Assembly: GCF_020694005.1 (NCBI RefSeq)
Contig: NZ_CP073013.1
Location: 2,676,578-2,740,577 of the forward strand
Direction of reading: 5' to 3'
Length of the DNA stretch: 64,000 nucleotides
DNA from: Marinomonas profundi
GTDB taxonomy: Bacteria > Pseudomonadota > Gammaproteobacteria > Pseudomonadales > Marinomonadaceae
Positions 16,211-25,444 of the stretch are shown one piece after another. The notes under the pieces are model-generated. The model did not search any database and had not been told where the DNA came from. It worked only from the letters and a program-made list of their open reading frames with translations. A program made the position numbers and the translations under genes. How positions within the stretch are numbered: the first letter of the stretch is position 1; each line of letters starts with the position of its first letter.

Positions 16211-18538
16211 CTAAAGCGCCGCAACCGCGATGCCGTTGTTTTCCTCTTGGTCGGCTTCTAGTTCGATCGCAATGCTTTTGGAGGTGGGCGTGTGGCTGAA
16301 TTCGCCATAGCTGTCCAATGGAACCAATGGGTTGGTTTCTGGGTAGTAAGCGGCAATATTGCCAGCTGGGATGCTATAAGGCACCAGTTTGAAGCCACTG
16401 ATTTTGCGCTCCACTCCATCGTCCCATAGTGAACGAAGGGTGACGCTTTGGCCTTCTTCAAAGCCTAGCCGTTGTATGTCTGCAGGGTTGATAAACACCA
16501 CTTTGCGCTCGCCTTTTATGCCGCGGTATCGGTCGTTCATGCCATAAATGGTGGTGTTGTATTGGTCATGGGAGCGTAGCGTTTGCATGATGAGCGTTTT
16601 GTCTGACAGCAAATCTTGTGCGCGTTTTGGTAAAATTGACTCCGGTAACACATGGGTATGGCAAATGGCTTTGCCTGCCGGTGTGTTCCAATGTCTTTCC
16701 CGCGCGCTGTTGCCTAAGTAAAATCCACCATCTTGTAAAATGCGTTGGTTAAAGTCGTGAAAGCCCGGTACCACTGCGGCAATGTGTTGACGAATTAGAT
16801 CGTAGTCGCTGACCACTTCCGCCCAATCAATTGGGAAATTACCTAGGGTGGCTTGTGCGATTCCCGCGACGATGGCGGGTTCGGATTTTTGTTCTTTGCT
16901 TAAGGGTTCCAGTACGCCGCCAGAGGCGTGAATCATGCTGAAGGAATCTTCCACGGTGACTTTTTGCTGGCCTTTGGCTTGATGATCTATGTCGGTACGG
17001 CCAAGGCAAGGCAATATAATCGCCTCAGTGCCGGTAATAAGGTGAGAGCGGTTTAACTTAGTGCTGATTTGTACGGTGAGCTGGCATTGTTTTAAGGCGT
17101 GCTCTGTGGCTTGGGTGTCGGGCGTGGAGGCGGCGAAATTTCCCCCTAGGGCGATAAAAACCCCTACTTTGCCATCACGCATGGCGCGTATGGTATCGAC
17201 AACCGCCAAACCGTGTTCCTGCGGCGGGGTAAAGTTGAAGTGTTTCTCCAGCGCATCCAGAAACGCCTGAGAAGGGCGCTCATTAATCCCCATGGTTCTA
17301 TCACCTTGCACATTACTGTGACCGCGAACCGGGCACAGCCCAGCGCCAGGTTTGCCCAAGTTGCCACGTAAGGCCATTAAGTTGACCATTTCATGAATGA
17401 TCGCCACCGAATGATGGTGTTGCGTAATGCCCATTGCCCACGTGAGGATGACGCTTTCTGCGTTGGCATAAACATTGGCCGCGTGGGTGATGTCTTCTTT
17501 TGTGAGCCCCGACTGTTCAATGATGTCTTGCCAAGGGGTTTGTTTGACTTGTTCTAGGTAGGCATCTAAGCCTTGGGTGTGTTGTTGGATAAAGTCGTGA
17601 TCAAACACCGCCTTGCCTTGTTGTTGAGCAGCGTCCTCTAAGTCGATAAGTACTTTCACCATGCCACGCACCACCGCCATGTCGCCGCCAATTTTGGGAC
17701 AAAAGTAACCGGTATTGGTGGGTTTGGAACCATTGGTGAGCATTTCGATGGGGTTCTGTGGGTTCTGAAAACGCTCTAAGCCACGTTCGTGCAGTGTATT
17801 GAAGCTCAATAGCTGCGCGCCGCGTTGTACTACTTCTTTCAGTGTTTCTAACATGCGCGGGTGGTTGGTACCCGGGTTTTGGCCGAATACAAACACCGCA
17901 TCGGCGCGTTCAAAATCGTCAATTTCTACCGTGCCTTTGCCAATGCCAATGCTGCTGGTGAGAGCGTAACCGCTGGCTTCGTGACACATGTTTGAACAGT
18001 CAGGGAAATTGTTGGTGCCATAGGCGCGGGCAAAAAGCTGATATAGAAAAGCGGCTTCATTGCTGGCGCGTCCCGAGGTGTAAAAGGCCACCTTGTTTGG
18101 GTCGGTTTGGCTTTTTAGGGTGTCGGCGATGTGTTGGTACGCCTGCTGCCAAGAAATCGCTTCGTAATGGTCGGTTGCTCGGTTGTAACGCATGGGCTCG
18201 GTGAGTCGACCTTGATATTCAAGGAAGTAATCACTTTGTGTATTGAGCCAGCTGACACTGTGTTCTGCCATGAAGGCGGCGTCGACTTTGCGCGAGGTGG
18301 CTTCCCAGTTAACCGCTTTGGCACCGTTTTCACAAAAACGGATTTTCGCCGGGTCGTGTTTTTCGCCCCACGCGCAGCCTGGGCAATCAAAGCCATGGGG
18401 CTGGTTGGTTTTTAATAAGGTGTGAATATTACGCACAGCATTTTCGCTTTTTAGCCAATGCTTGGTGGTACTTTGCAGCGCTCCCCAGCCACCCGCAGGG
18501 CCTTTATAGGGTGTATAAAAATCTGGCTTTTTAGTCAT
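16211..18538 (-). CDS. FdhF/YdeP family molybdopterin oxidoreductase (formate dehydrogenase-like)
   Basis: The start at 18538 (MTKKPDFYTPYKG) has a GAGGG ribosome site and gives 775 residues. Typical features of the YdeP branch are the N-terminal CPGCAWGEKHDPAK and FCENGAKAVNWEAT, the pterin region SNMCHEASGYAL, and FVFGQNPGTNHPRM. The C-terminal molybdopterin dinucleotide-binding part has RSHDQYNTTIYGMNDRYRG. YdeP-type enzymes are related to formate dehydrogenase alpha chains but lack a proven substrate; in E. coli YdeP is linked to acid resistance. Translation is coupled to fdhD by an 8-base overlap (ATGACTAA), which implies that the enzyme needs FdhD for cofactor sulfuration. Confidence 0.9.
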   Translation of the reverse strand: MTKKPDFYTPYKGPAGGWGALQSTTKHWLKSENAVRNIHTLLKTNQPHGFDCPGCAWGEKHDPAKIRFCENGAKAVNWEATSRKVDAAFMAEHSVSWLNTQSDYFLEYQGRLTEPMRYNRATDHYEAISWQQAYQHIADTLKSQTDPNKVAFYTSGRASNEAAFLYQLFARAYGTNNFPDCSNMCHEASGYALTSSIGIGKGTVEIDDFERADAVFVFGQNPGTNHPRMLETLKEVVQRGAQLLSFNTLHERGLERFQNPQNPIEMLTNGSKPTNTGYFCPKIGGDMAVVRGMVKVLIDLEDAAQQQGKAVFDHDFIQQHTQGLDAYLEQVKQTPWQDIIEQSGLTKEDITHAANVYANAESVILTWAMGITQHHHSVAIIHEMVNLMALRGNLGKPGAGLCPVRGHSNVQGDRTMGINERPSQAFLDALEKHFNFTPPQEHGLAVVDTIRAMRDGKVGVFIALGGNFAASTPDTQATEHALKQCQLTVQISTKLNRSHLITGTEAIILPCLGRTDIDHQAKGQQKVTVEDSFSMIHASGGVLEPLSKEQKSEPAIVAGIAQATLGNFPIDWAEVVSDYDLIRQHIAAVVPGFHDFNQRILQDGGFYLGNSARERHWNTPAGKAICHTHVLPESILPKRAQDLLSDKTLIMQTLRSHDQYNTTIYGMNDRYRGIKGERKVVFINPADIQRLGFEEGQSVTLRSLWDDGVERKISGFKLVPYSIPAGNIAAYYPETNPLVPLDSYGEFSHTPTSKSIAIELEADQEENNGIAVAAL

Positions 18539-19370
18539 TGTTTTTGCCCTCTGATTGGATTGAAGACGCAAATATTCGTGGTGCGTCTTGCTTGGGTAAA
18601 TGAATTAAGGTGAGACCATAATATTGCGCCAGTTTGACGGCGAGTGTGCTGGGTGATGCCAAATGTATTAAATGTGACAGCCCTACTCGAACGGCTTTTT
18701 GAACCAACTCTGTGCTGCATCGGCTTGACATTAATACGCTGTGATTGTGTAAATTTATCTTCTGTTGCAGCGCGTAGCCAATCACCTTATCGAGCGCATT
18801 ATGCCGACCGATGTCTTCCATGCAAACAATAGGGTCGCCTTCTGGTGACAATAGCAAGGCGGCATGGATGGCGCCCGTTATGTTACCGAGCTGCTGGTAG
18901 TCCGATAAAAGTGACCGTAGCGTAGGCAACGCCGCCGCGTTTATTAAGCGGCTGGGTGGCAGTTTAGGTAAGGCTGGAATCGCTTGGGATAACGATTCTA
19001 CGCCACACAATCCGCAACCTGTTGCGCCAAGGTGTGATTGCCTCTTTTGTTTAAACTGGGCGAATTGACGAGGGCTCAAGGTTAGTTCAATGGCCACGCT
19101 TGTTATGTCTGGCTGGGTGTGGGCTGGGTGTATTTCAATGTCTCTTATGTCGCTTAATTGTTCGATCATGCCTTCGCTTCGAGCAAAGCCAATGACGAAG
19201 GCGTCGAGCTGTATCGGGGTCGCCATCATCACGGCATGGGTAATACCATTGACGCTAATCGCCACGGGGGTTTCTTCCACAAGGTCGGTGCATTGCTGTG
19301 TGTTCAATGCGTCGTAGCGGTGAAATGGGCTGCGCTGGTAGCCTGTTAAAGAAAGCAGTGAGTCAGACAT
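18531..19370 (-). CDS. fdhD: formate dehydrogenase accessory sulfurtransferase FdhD
   Basis: At 279 residues this matches FdhD, which carries sulfur from IscS to the molybdenum cofactor of formate dehydrogenases. The conserved CxxC loop is present as GATGCGLCGVESL, and the GDP/cofactor-binding parts EDIGRHNALDKVIG and SSRCSTELVQKAVRVG are intact. It is the first gene of fdhD-fdhF, with an 8-base overlap to fdhF. The N-terminal part (LVEETPVAISVNGITHAVMM) is also typical. Confidence 0.94.
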   Translation of the reverse strand: MSDSLLSLTGYQRSPFHRYDALNTQQCTDLVEETPVAISVNGITHAVMMATPIQLDAFVIGFARSEGMIEQLSDIRDIEIHPAHTQPDITSVAIELTLSPRQFAQFKQKRQSHLGATGCGLCGVESLSQAIPALPKLPPSRLINAAALPTLRSLLSDYQQLGNITGAIHAALLLSPEGDPIVCMEDIGRHNALDKVIGYALQQKINLHNHSVLMSSRCSTELVQKAVRVGLSHLIHLASPSTLAVKLAQYYGLTLIHLPKQDAPRIFASSIQSEGKNND

Positions 19371-19711
19371 AAACGTGTGTGCTATTCGTCATAAAATGAA
19401 CTTTATAGTACGTAGCGTGAGGGAAGGCGTCCAATGATTTTGTTTGCGCGGTTTGTATAGTTGGTGAATGGAAAAGAATGGAACGAGTAAAAGCAAGCGC
19501 ATCAGTGAGCTTTACAGGGTGGAAGTATTTCTTTGGCTGCAAAAATGCCGTATTCTACGCCGAATTTTTAAGCCTTAATAACTTTTTCGTATGATTCCTG
19601 TAAGGTTTTATAAGTAAATAATATGAGTTTTTGTCATCTAGCAAGAATATAGACAGATTCCTGTATTGGTTACGTTTCGTGTCACTTTTTGTATTACGAG
19701 TTTTTTAATTT
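19371..19711. other. 341-base divergent intergenic region, fdhD to mepM
   Basis: This gap must hold the promoters of the minus-strand fdhD and the plus-strand endopeptidase gene. It is AT-rich near the endopeptidase. I see no convincing palindrome, RNA gene or small reading frame with a ribosome site in it. Confidence 0.5.
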
Positions 19712-21106
19712 ATGCCATTTATTAAACGCCTTTTTAGTTGGGCTTTGTCTGGGCCACGAGTATGGTTCTGGCTATTTTTTGTTGTTTTTATATTTTTATT
19801 GCTGGTCTACAAATCATTGGTGCCGGTCACAGACAATCCGCAAGATTATGTCTTGCCGGACAACAAGTCTTCCGCTGATGCGCCAAGAGCCCCTCGCCTT
19901 GCTTCAAATCAGACCGCTGAAGAAGTCGATCAAGCGGAGCTAAGTGCGGATGAAAGCGATGCCGAGGCTCGATTTACCATCATTGACCCTTTGCAACAAA
20001 TAGAGACGGTCAAGGCGCCGATTCCAGCGATCGAATATGTGATTAAGTCTGGCGATACCTTAGGGCGTATTTTTTCGCGTTTGGGTTTATCAAGAGAGTC
20101 GATGTACGCCGTGCTTGAAGCGGATCAAGAGTATTTGGTGCTTGAGCCCTTGATACCCAAGGATAAATTTACCTTCAAGATTGACGAAAAAGGCGAATTG
20201 CTGCAAATCACGCGCCGCCTTGATGTCAGTAAAAGTGTCTCTTATGTTAGGCACGGTCGTGGTGGTTTTACCTATGAAGAGCAGATTAAACCCATCCGCT
20301 ATACGCAGACGGTGATTCATAGCAAGATTACGAGCAGTTTTTATCTTTCCGCGAAAAAAATTGGCTTATCCGATGCAAATATTTTGATGATACACGATGT
20401 TTTACAAGGACGAGTGAATTTCCGTAAGGATTTGAGGGTGGATGACACCTTTGATGTCGTGGTTAAAAAAGGCAGTATCGATGGCATTCGAGTCGGGGAA
20501 ACCCAACTTGAGGCGTTGCAAATAACCGTGAAAGGGCAAACCTATCGAGCCTTTTTTCATTCAGACGGTCGTTTTTATGACCAAGATGGCAATAGCTTAA
20601 CGCCCGCGTTGTTGCGTTGGCCAACAAAGCAAGAGTATCGAATTAGTTCGTCATTCAATGCCAATCGTTTGCACCCCATTACGGGGCACCCAGCGCCACA
20701 TAATGGCGTGGATTTAGCGACGCCGAGTGGCACAGAGGTTCTGGCCACTGGCGATGGCATAGTGACACGAGTTGCTAATCATAAGTACGCGGGAAAATAT
20801 GTGGTGGTGAACTACACCGGACCATACGGCTCGCGGTTTTTGCATTTGAACAAGGTGTTGGTTAAACAAGGTCAGCAGGTTAAGCGTGGTCAAGTGATTG
20901 CGCTGTCTGGTAATACTGGCCGCACCACAGGCGCGCATTTGCATTATGAGCTGCATGTAAGAGGCCGCCCCGTTAATCCAATGACAGCGCAAATTCCGAC
21001 GACGCAATCGGTTCCTCAGTCACAACGCCAAGAATACGATGCGAATGTGCAGCAGTGGATTGAAATGATGACATCTAAGGCGGCCGAAAAACCGTACAAT
21101 ATTTAA
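19712..21106 (+). CDS. mepM: M23 family peptidoglycan DD-endopeptidase, MepM-like
   Basis: A 464-residue envelope protein. One membrane span near residues 12-35 anchors it in the inner membrane. An OapA/LysM-type region follows (about 107-170, IEYVIKSGDTLGRIFSRLG). The C-terminal M23 metallopeptidase (about 310-430) has the zinc ligands in PHNGVDLATPSG and GAHLHYELHVRGRPVNP. MepM cuts D-Ala-mDAP cross-links to let the cell wall expand. The gene stands alone with a strong terminator after it. The ribosome site before the ATG is weak, but no better start is available because the anchor begins at once. Confidence 0.88.
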   Translation: MPFIKRLFSWALSGPRVWFWLFFVVFIFLLLVYKSLVPVTDNPQDYVLPDNKSSADAPRAPRLASNQTAEEVDQAELSADESDAEARFTIIDPLQQIETVKAPIPAIEYVIKSGDTLGRIFSRLGLSRESMYAVLEADQEYLVLEPLIPKDKFTFKIDEKGELLQITRRLDVSKSVSYVRHGRGGFTYEEQIKPIRYTQTVIHSKITSSFYLSAKKIGLSDANILMIHDVLQGRVNFRKDLRVDDTFDVVVKKGSIDGIRVGETQLEALQITVKGQTYRAFFHSDGRFYDQDGNSLTPALLRWPTKQEYRISSSFNANRLHPITGHPAPHNGVDLATPSGTEVLATGDGIVTRVANHKYAGKYVVVNYTGPYGSRFLHLNKVLVKQGQQVKRGQVIALSGNTGRTTGAHLHYELHVRGRPVNPMTAQIPTTQSVPQSQRQEYDANVQQWIEMMTSKAAEKPYNI

Positions 21107-21132
21107 CCTAGTCATCGCGTTAAAGCACCATG

Positions 21133-21172
21133 AAAAAAGGCGTTTCTTTGCGAGAAGAAACGCCTTTTTTTA
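21133..21172. terminator. bidirectional rho-independent terminator
   Basis: GGCGTTTCTT and AAGAAACGCC form a long stem with A6 before and T7 after it, lying between the convergent mepM and TAXI-TRAP permease genes, so it can end both transcripts. Confidence 0.95.
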
Positions 21173-21202
21173 TACGCTACTGCGGTCCATTACCGCCGTT
21201 GC

Positions 21203-23329
21203 TTACAGGCTTTTCCGATAGGACTTGTTGCCGGCGACAAAAAGAACGAGGAATACGACAAGGCCGATACATTGAACCCATAATGGCAGATTTGGCCACA
21301 GCATCATCCCTGAGGCGATGAGGGCGAGGACTCTTGGTAAGAGGGATAATTTGTCTTCTAAATACCCTTCCATCGCGGCCACCAAGGCGTACATACCAAA
21401 AATAGCAAAGAAGGACAGGCGCAGTAGGGTTTCGGTGTCGCCTCCTATTAAGGGGGTATACGCCATCAATAGTGGAACAATATACAGGCCTTTTGCGAGT
21501 TTCCATGCTGTCATGCCGGTGAGCATGGGGGGCGTTTTGGCAATGGCTGCGGCAGCAAACGCGGTCAAACAGACTGGCGGTGTGACGTTGCTGTCTTGAG
21601 ACAACCAAAAAATGATCATGTGAGCCGTTACCAAGATCATCGCAACGCTTTGAGCCCCTAAAGCTTGGTCCATCAGCATGCTTTTGAAATCATTGGGCAC
21701 TTGCGCTAACAAGGCCTGAGCTTGTTCCATTGGCATGCCTTGCGCGAGCGAGGCAATGGCGGAAGGATCGACTAGCATAAAGACTGCGCTGGCAGCGTCA
21801 GGCAGATTACCCGCTGACATCATTTCTAATAATTGGCTTTCTGCTATGAGGTTAAAAAGCGCCGGTGCCGACAGAGTGCCTAATACGATATAAGCCGCCG
21901 TAACGGGTAAGCCCATGCCCAAAATGAGCGACGCAATGGCCACCAAAACGATGGTGAAGAAAAGACTGCCGCCCGCCCAATTGGTAATCAATAACGAAAA
22001 GGTGTTGCCTACGCCTGTGGTGCTGATGACATTAACAACGAGGCCTATGCCAACCAGTAAAACCGCTGTGGTTGACATGTTTTTGGCGCCTTGTGCCATG
22101 GCGTCGAGTATTGCGGCGGGACCCATGCGATATTTTTTAGATAAAAAAGACGCCGCAATGACCGCAAGAATACTGATGCCTGCCGCATAAGTGGGTGTGA
22201 AGCCTTGCACCAACAGCGTCACTAGTACGCCAAGCGGCACAATATGGTGCCAGCCTTCTTTGAGGACTTGCGAGATATTGATCGCGTCATCGCTGTCTGT
22301 CGCAATGACTTTACTGCGTTTGGCTTCTACTCGAACAAAAAAACCGACTGAGAGAAAATACAATAGGGCAGGAATGGCGGCGACACTGATAATAGTGACG
22401 TAGGATACTTGCGTATAAGACGCCATAATAAAAGCCCCAGCGCCCATGACGGGTGGCATCAGCTGTCCGCCTGTTGACGCAGCGGCTTCAATGCCGGCGG
22501 CAAAGCGTGCGGGAAATCCCGCTTTGCGCATTAAGGGAATAGTGATCACCCCAGTTGATACGGTATTGGCAACGGATGAGCCTGACACTGAGCCCATTAA
22601 GCCAGAGCCAAGTACAGCGACAAAGCCGGGCCCGCCAATCATTTTACTGGCCAGTGATCGAGACAGATTAATGATAAAATCGCCGGCCCCAGATTTCACT
22701 AAAAAAGCACCAAACAGAATAAACATGAAGACAAAGCTCCAGGATATTCTGGAAATAGAACCAAACATTCCGTCGGTACTAAAGAAACTGCGATACAAGA
22801 GTGTTTCAAGCGTGAGTCCTGGAAAGTTAAACATTCCCCCAAGCCAGCGCCCCCACAGCACGACATACGTCAGCGCGACGATGATAAGACAAGGAATAAA
22901 CCAGCCACTGGTGCGGCGGATCAGTTCCAGCGACAACAGTACCGCCACACTAGAGACAACCCAGTCAGCGCTGTTAAACGTCACCCCACGGGCATACAGT
23001 GCGTCTTCAAAAAAGATGATATAAAGCACCATGCCGATTAGCGCGAGCACGATGGCGGAGTCAAATATGAGGGCTATTTTACTGTCTCGCCAGTTTGGAT
23101 TGGCGGGAATCAGTAACGCACACAAAATGCCAAAGCCTGCGAAGTGAAAAGCCGATACCCAAAGTTCTGGTAAGGTGGCGATGGTGTTGATGTAAATATG
23201 TGCCGTGGCCAGAAAGATCGACAGGACAAAAACGAACCGATTTAGCCAAAGTCCTGAGCGGTGTTTCGTTTCAAAATCGTCAAGATTGATGTCTTCTTGA
23301 GGCGGGGTTGGTTGCGTTGAAGCAGTCAT
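21203..23329 (-). CDS. TRAP transporter fused permease (TAXI type, 4TM plus 12TM)
   Basis: The start at 23329 has AGGT nine bases upstream, better than the TTG at 23335. The 708-residue protein joins a DctQ-like and a DctM-like part, as is usual for TAXI-TRAP systems. Residues about 30-200 hold the small-permease part; the rest carries the large one, with SGSSVANTVSTGVITIPLMRK, GAAASTGGQLMPPVMGAGAF-like glycine-rich stretches and GMGLPVTAAYIVLG. It imports an organic acid across the inner membrane together with the binding protein encoded upstream. A perfect 9-bp hairpin lies between the two genes. Confidence 0.92.
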   Translation of the reverse strand: MTASTQPTPPQEDINLDDFETKHRSGLWLNRFVFVLSIFLATAHIYINTIATLPELWVSAFHFAGFGILCALLIPANPNWRDSKIALIFDSAIVLALIGMVLYIIFFEDALYARGVTFNSADWVVSSVAVLLSLELIRRTSGWFIPCLIIVALTYVVLWGRWLGGMFNFPGLTLETLLYRSFFSTDGMFGSISRISWSFVFMFILFGAFLVKSGAGDFIINLSRSLASKMIGGPGFVAVLGSGLMGSVSGSSVANTVSTGVITIPLMRKAGFPARFAAGIEAAASTGGQLMPPVMGAGAFIMASYTQVSYVTIISVAAIPALLYFLSVGFFVRVEAKRSKVIATDSDDAINISQVLKEGWHHIVPLGVLVTLLVQGFTPTYAAGISILAVIAASFLSKKYRMGPAAILDAMAQGAKNMSTTAVLLVGIGLVVNVISTTGVGNTFSLLITNWAGGSLFFTIVLVAIASLILGMGLPVTAAYIVLGTLSAPALFNLIAESQLLEMMSAGNLPDAASAVFMLVDPSAIASLAQGMPMEQAQALLAQVPNDFKSMLMDQALGAQSVAMILVTAHMIIFWLSQDSNVTPPVCLTAFAAAAIAKTPPMLTGMTAWKLAKGLYIVPLLMAYTPLIGGDTETLLRLSFFAIFGMYALVAAMEGYLEDKLSLLPRVLALIASGMMLWPNLPLWVQCIGLVVFLVLFVAGNKSYRKSL

Positions 23330-23435
23330 AGACAAGCTACCTTTAGTGAAAAACGGTGGTACAAATTCGTTGTGCGAGTCAAGTCAGTCGTACGAATCAG
23401 AATGAATCAGCAGTACAAGCGAGTAGGGCAAAGAA

Positions 23436-23457
23436 GCGCCGTACTTTTGTACGGCGC
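23436..23457. terminator. intercistronic hairpin between the TAXI binding protein and permease genes
   Basis: GCGCCGTAC-TTTT-GTACGGCGC is a perfect 9-bp stem with a 4-base loop, just after the binding-protein stop codon. The minus strand lacks a clean T run. Such hairpins often keep the binding-protein message more abundant than the permease message; that role is inferred. Confidence 0.7.
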
Positions 23458-23474
23458 AGTAACGATTGTGGTCG

Positions 23475-24503
23475 TTATTTCGCGATCAGGCGAGCAGGAA
23501 TGTCGATACCACGTTCACGATAGTAACGCGCCGCACCCGGATGCAGTGGAACAGGCAAGCCTGCAATGGCTTTTTCAAGTGACATCACCGAGGTGGCTTT
23601 ATGAATGGCGCTTAAATACGACAAGTTCTCATACAACGCCTTGGTTAATTCATAGACATCGTCTTCTGATAGATCCGCTCGAGTCGCTAGAAAGTTAGGT
23701 TGAGCTACTGTGTTGATGTCTTTAGTTTGGCCTGGGTAAGTATTGGCGGGAATGACATAACGTGTCCATAGTTCATAGTTTCCATTTGCCGCTTTGACTT
23801 CCTCGTCGGTGAAGTCCAATACTTTCACCTTGTCTCCCATCGACGCGTAAAGCCGTGTCACGGCACTTACTGGAACGCCTGCTGGGGTGTTCATGCCATC
23901 AATGTTGCCATTTTGCATGGCATCAGCGCTGGCGCCGTATCCCATATAAGCGAGGGCAAATTTATCGGCATCAATGTTCAGGCCATTTAGTTGCTGACGA
24001 CCAGACCCTTCTGTGCCAGAGTTTTTCGTGCCGATGGAAAATTTATTGTTTGTGCCTTCTAGGCCTTTTAAATCCGCCATGGTGCCGGTTTTGGCCAAAT
24101 CACTTTTGAGAACAAAGTGTTCAACGTTTTGCCAGAGCATAGACACGGAACGTAATTCCGTTTGTTTGCCAGAACTTTCGAATGGGCCTTCACCATCCCA
24201 AGCCCAGGCGCCGTATAAGCCTTGTAAAATGGCAAACTGTGCTTGGTTTTCGCGCAGTAATTTGATGTTTTCACCCGATCCTGCTGAGCTGATAGCAGAA
24301 ACAGAAAGGCCAAACTTGGGTTCTAGTTTGACTTTACTTAAGGTTGCGATGGCCACCCCAACAGGGTAGTAAGTGCCGCCTGTTGACGCCGTTGCTAGAA
24401 TATAATTGCGGTTTTCAGCCGCAAAGGTGCTGGCAGCGGATAATGTCATGGCAGCGGCGGTGGCACCGCAAAGTATGGTTTTTGTAATAAGGCCCAATTT
24501 CAT
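23475..24503 (-). CDS. TAXI family TRAP transporter solute-binding protein
   Basis: A 342-residue periplasmic binding protein with a strong GGAGA ribosome site. Residues 1-29 form a signal peptide (MKLGLITKTILCGATAAAM...) cleaved near TFAAENRN. The TAXI opening ILATASTGGTYYPVGVAIATL is exact for the family, followed by SAGSGENIKLLRENQAQFAI and GTKNSGTEGSGRQQLNGL. It delivers a ligand, glutamate or another organic acid in known members, to the fused permease encoded after it. The pair is a second TRAP system in this window, unrelated in subfamily to dctPQM. Confidence 0.93.
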   Translation of the reverse strand: MKLGLITKTILCGATAAAMTLSAASTFAAENRNYILATASTGGTYYPVGVAIATLSKVKLEPKFGLSVSAISSAGSGENIKLLRENQAQFAILQGLYGAWAWDGEGPFESSGKQTELRSVSMLWQNVEHFVLKSDLAKTGTMADLKGLEGTNNKFSIGTKNSGTEGSGRQQLNGLNIDADKFALAYMGYGASADAMQNGNIDGMNTPAGVPVSAVTRLYASMGDKVKVLDFTDEEVKAANGNYELWTRYVIPANTYPGQTKDINTVAQPNFLATRADLSEDDVYELTKALYENLSYLSAIHKATSVMSLEKAIAGLPVPLHPGAARYYRERGIDIPARLIAK

Positions 24504-24710
24504 ATTATTTTTCTCCTATTAATGGGGTAGTGTCATCTTACTTATAGCGATTATCGTGCCAGATTTTTAAATTATTGATATATAAAGGTTAATTATTTTA
24601 AATGATGTTTTTATGCTTTTTTCGTGCACCTTTAAGCGGTTTATTGCTTATGATGGTAGGCTTTTCGTCGGCAATAAATAGCTCATGGTAAAACGGAATA
24701 AACCTCTTCA

Positions 24711-24761
24711 TTGACGTGTGATTTGAGGCAATATGAATTTTCTAATAAGCAAGATATTGCC
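24711..24761 (+). promoter_or_regulatory. candidate promoter and 8-bp inverted repeat before the HAD gene
   Basis: TTGACG (24711-24716) and TATGAA (24732-24737) lie 15 bases apart, a slightly short promoter spacing. GGCAATAT (24727-24734) and ATATTGCC (24754-24761) form a perfect inverted repeat that overlaps the -10 element, as an operator might. Nothing identifies the binder. Confidence 0.35.
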
Positions 24762-24782
24762 GATGGCTTAAGGTGAGTAAAA

Positions 24783-25403
24783 ATGAAACATGATCATAAC
24801 ATTCGCGTTGTATTGTTTGATTTGGGCAATGTGTTGGTGGACTTGGGGGATGTCGCTGAACTGTGTGCGATGTTGAATACACAAGGGGCAGAGTCCGATG
24901 TTTGGCTGGCGTGGTTACGTTCTCCTGCTGTCGCGGCGTTTGATTCCGGTAAGATCTCGTTTGACAAGTTTGCCGATAGCCTGCTAAAAGAAGTGGGCAG
25001 TACGTTAAATAAAGAGGTATTCAAAGCGTCTTTTAAGGCATGGCCGAGAGGTTTGTTCGCGGGTGCGCTCGACTTGGTTAAGGCAGTGAAACCTGAATAT
25101 CATCGTGCTATTTTATCGAATACTAATGCCGCCCATTGGCCAAGGTTAATGGATGAAATGGCTCTCGCGGGCGTATTCCACAGTTATTATGCTTCCCATC
25201 AGGTGGGGTTTGTAAAACCAGACGCTGAAATATATCAGCATGTTATTCGCCGTTTACAGGTGGCGCCTGAGCAGATTCTGTTTGTGGACGACAATCAAGT
25301 GAATATTGATGCGGCAAATGCGATGGGCATGCAGGCTTATCGCGTGAAAGGGGTGGAGGAGGCGCGTCACGTGCTTCATTTACATGGGGTGTTATCCAAC
25401 TAA
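24783..25403 (+). CDS. HAD family hydrolase, YihX-like
   Basis: This 206-residue cytoplasmic phosphatase of the HAD superfamily has all four motifs: VVLFDLGNVLVD with nucleophile Asp13, ILSNTNAAHW, GFVKPDAEIYQHV with the Lys, and ILFVDDNQVNIDAANAMG. The second motif I acid is replaced by Gly (DLG), as in YihX-type sugar-phosphate phosphatases. AAGGTGAG serves as the ribosome site. The true substrate is not evident. It is followed by a methyltransferase gene after 41 bases, perhaps in the same transcript. Confidence 0.85.
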   Translation: MKHDHNIRVVLFDLGNVLVDLGDVAELCAMLNTQGAESDVWLAWLRSPAVAAFDSGKISFDKFADSLLKEVGSTLNKEVFKASFKAWPRGLFAGALDLVKAVKPEYHRAILSNTNAAHWPRLMDEMALAGVFHSYYASHQVGFVKPDAEIYQHVIRRLQVAPEQILFVDDNQVNIDAANAMGMQAYRVKGVEEARHVLHLHGVLSN

Positions 25404-25444
25404 GTGATAAGGCGAATTGGATGTTGTTGAGTCCAGAGGTTTCT

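Noticed and set aside
16030..16224. 64-codon minus-strand frame overlapping the end of fdhF and its hairpin
   Set aside because: It overlaps the GC-rich hairpin and has no ribosome site or recognisable features.
22446..23024. Plus-strand open frame of 192 codons inside the TAXI permease gene
   Set aside because: It is the shadow of a long hydrophobic coding region on the other strand; composition is Pro/Thr-rich without a domain.
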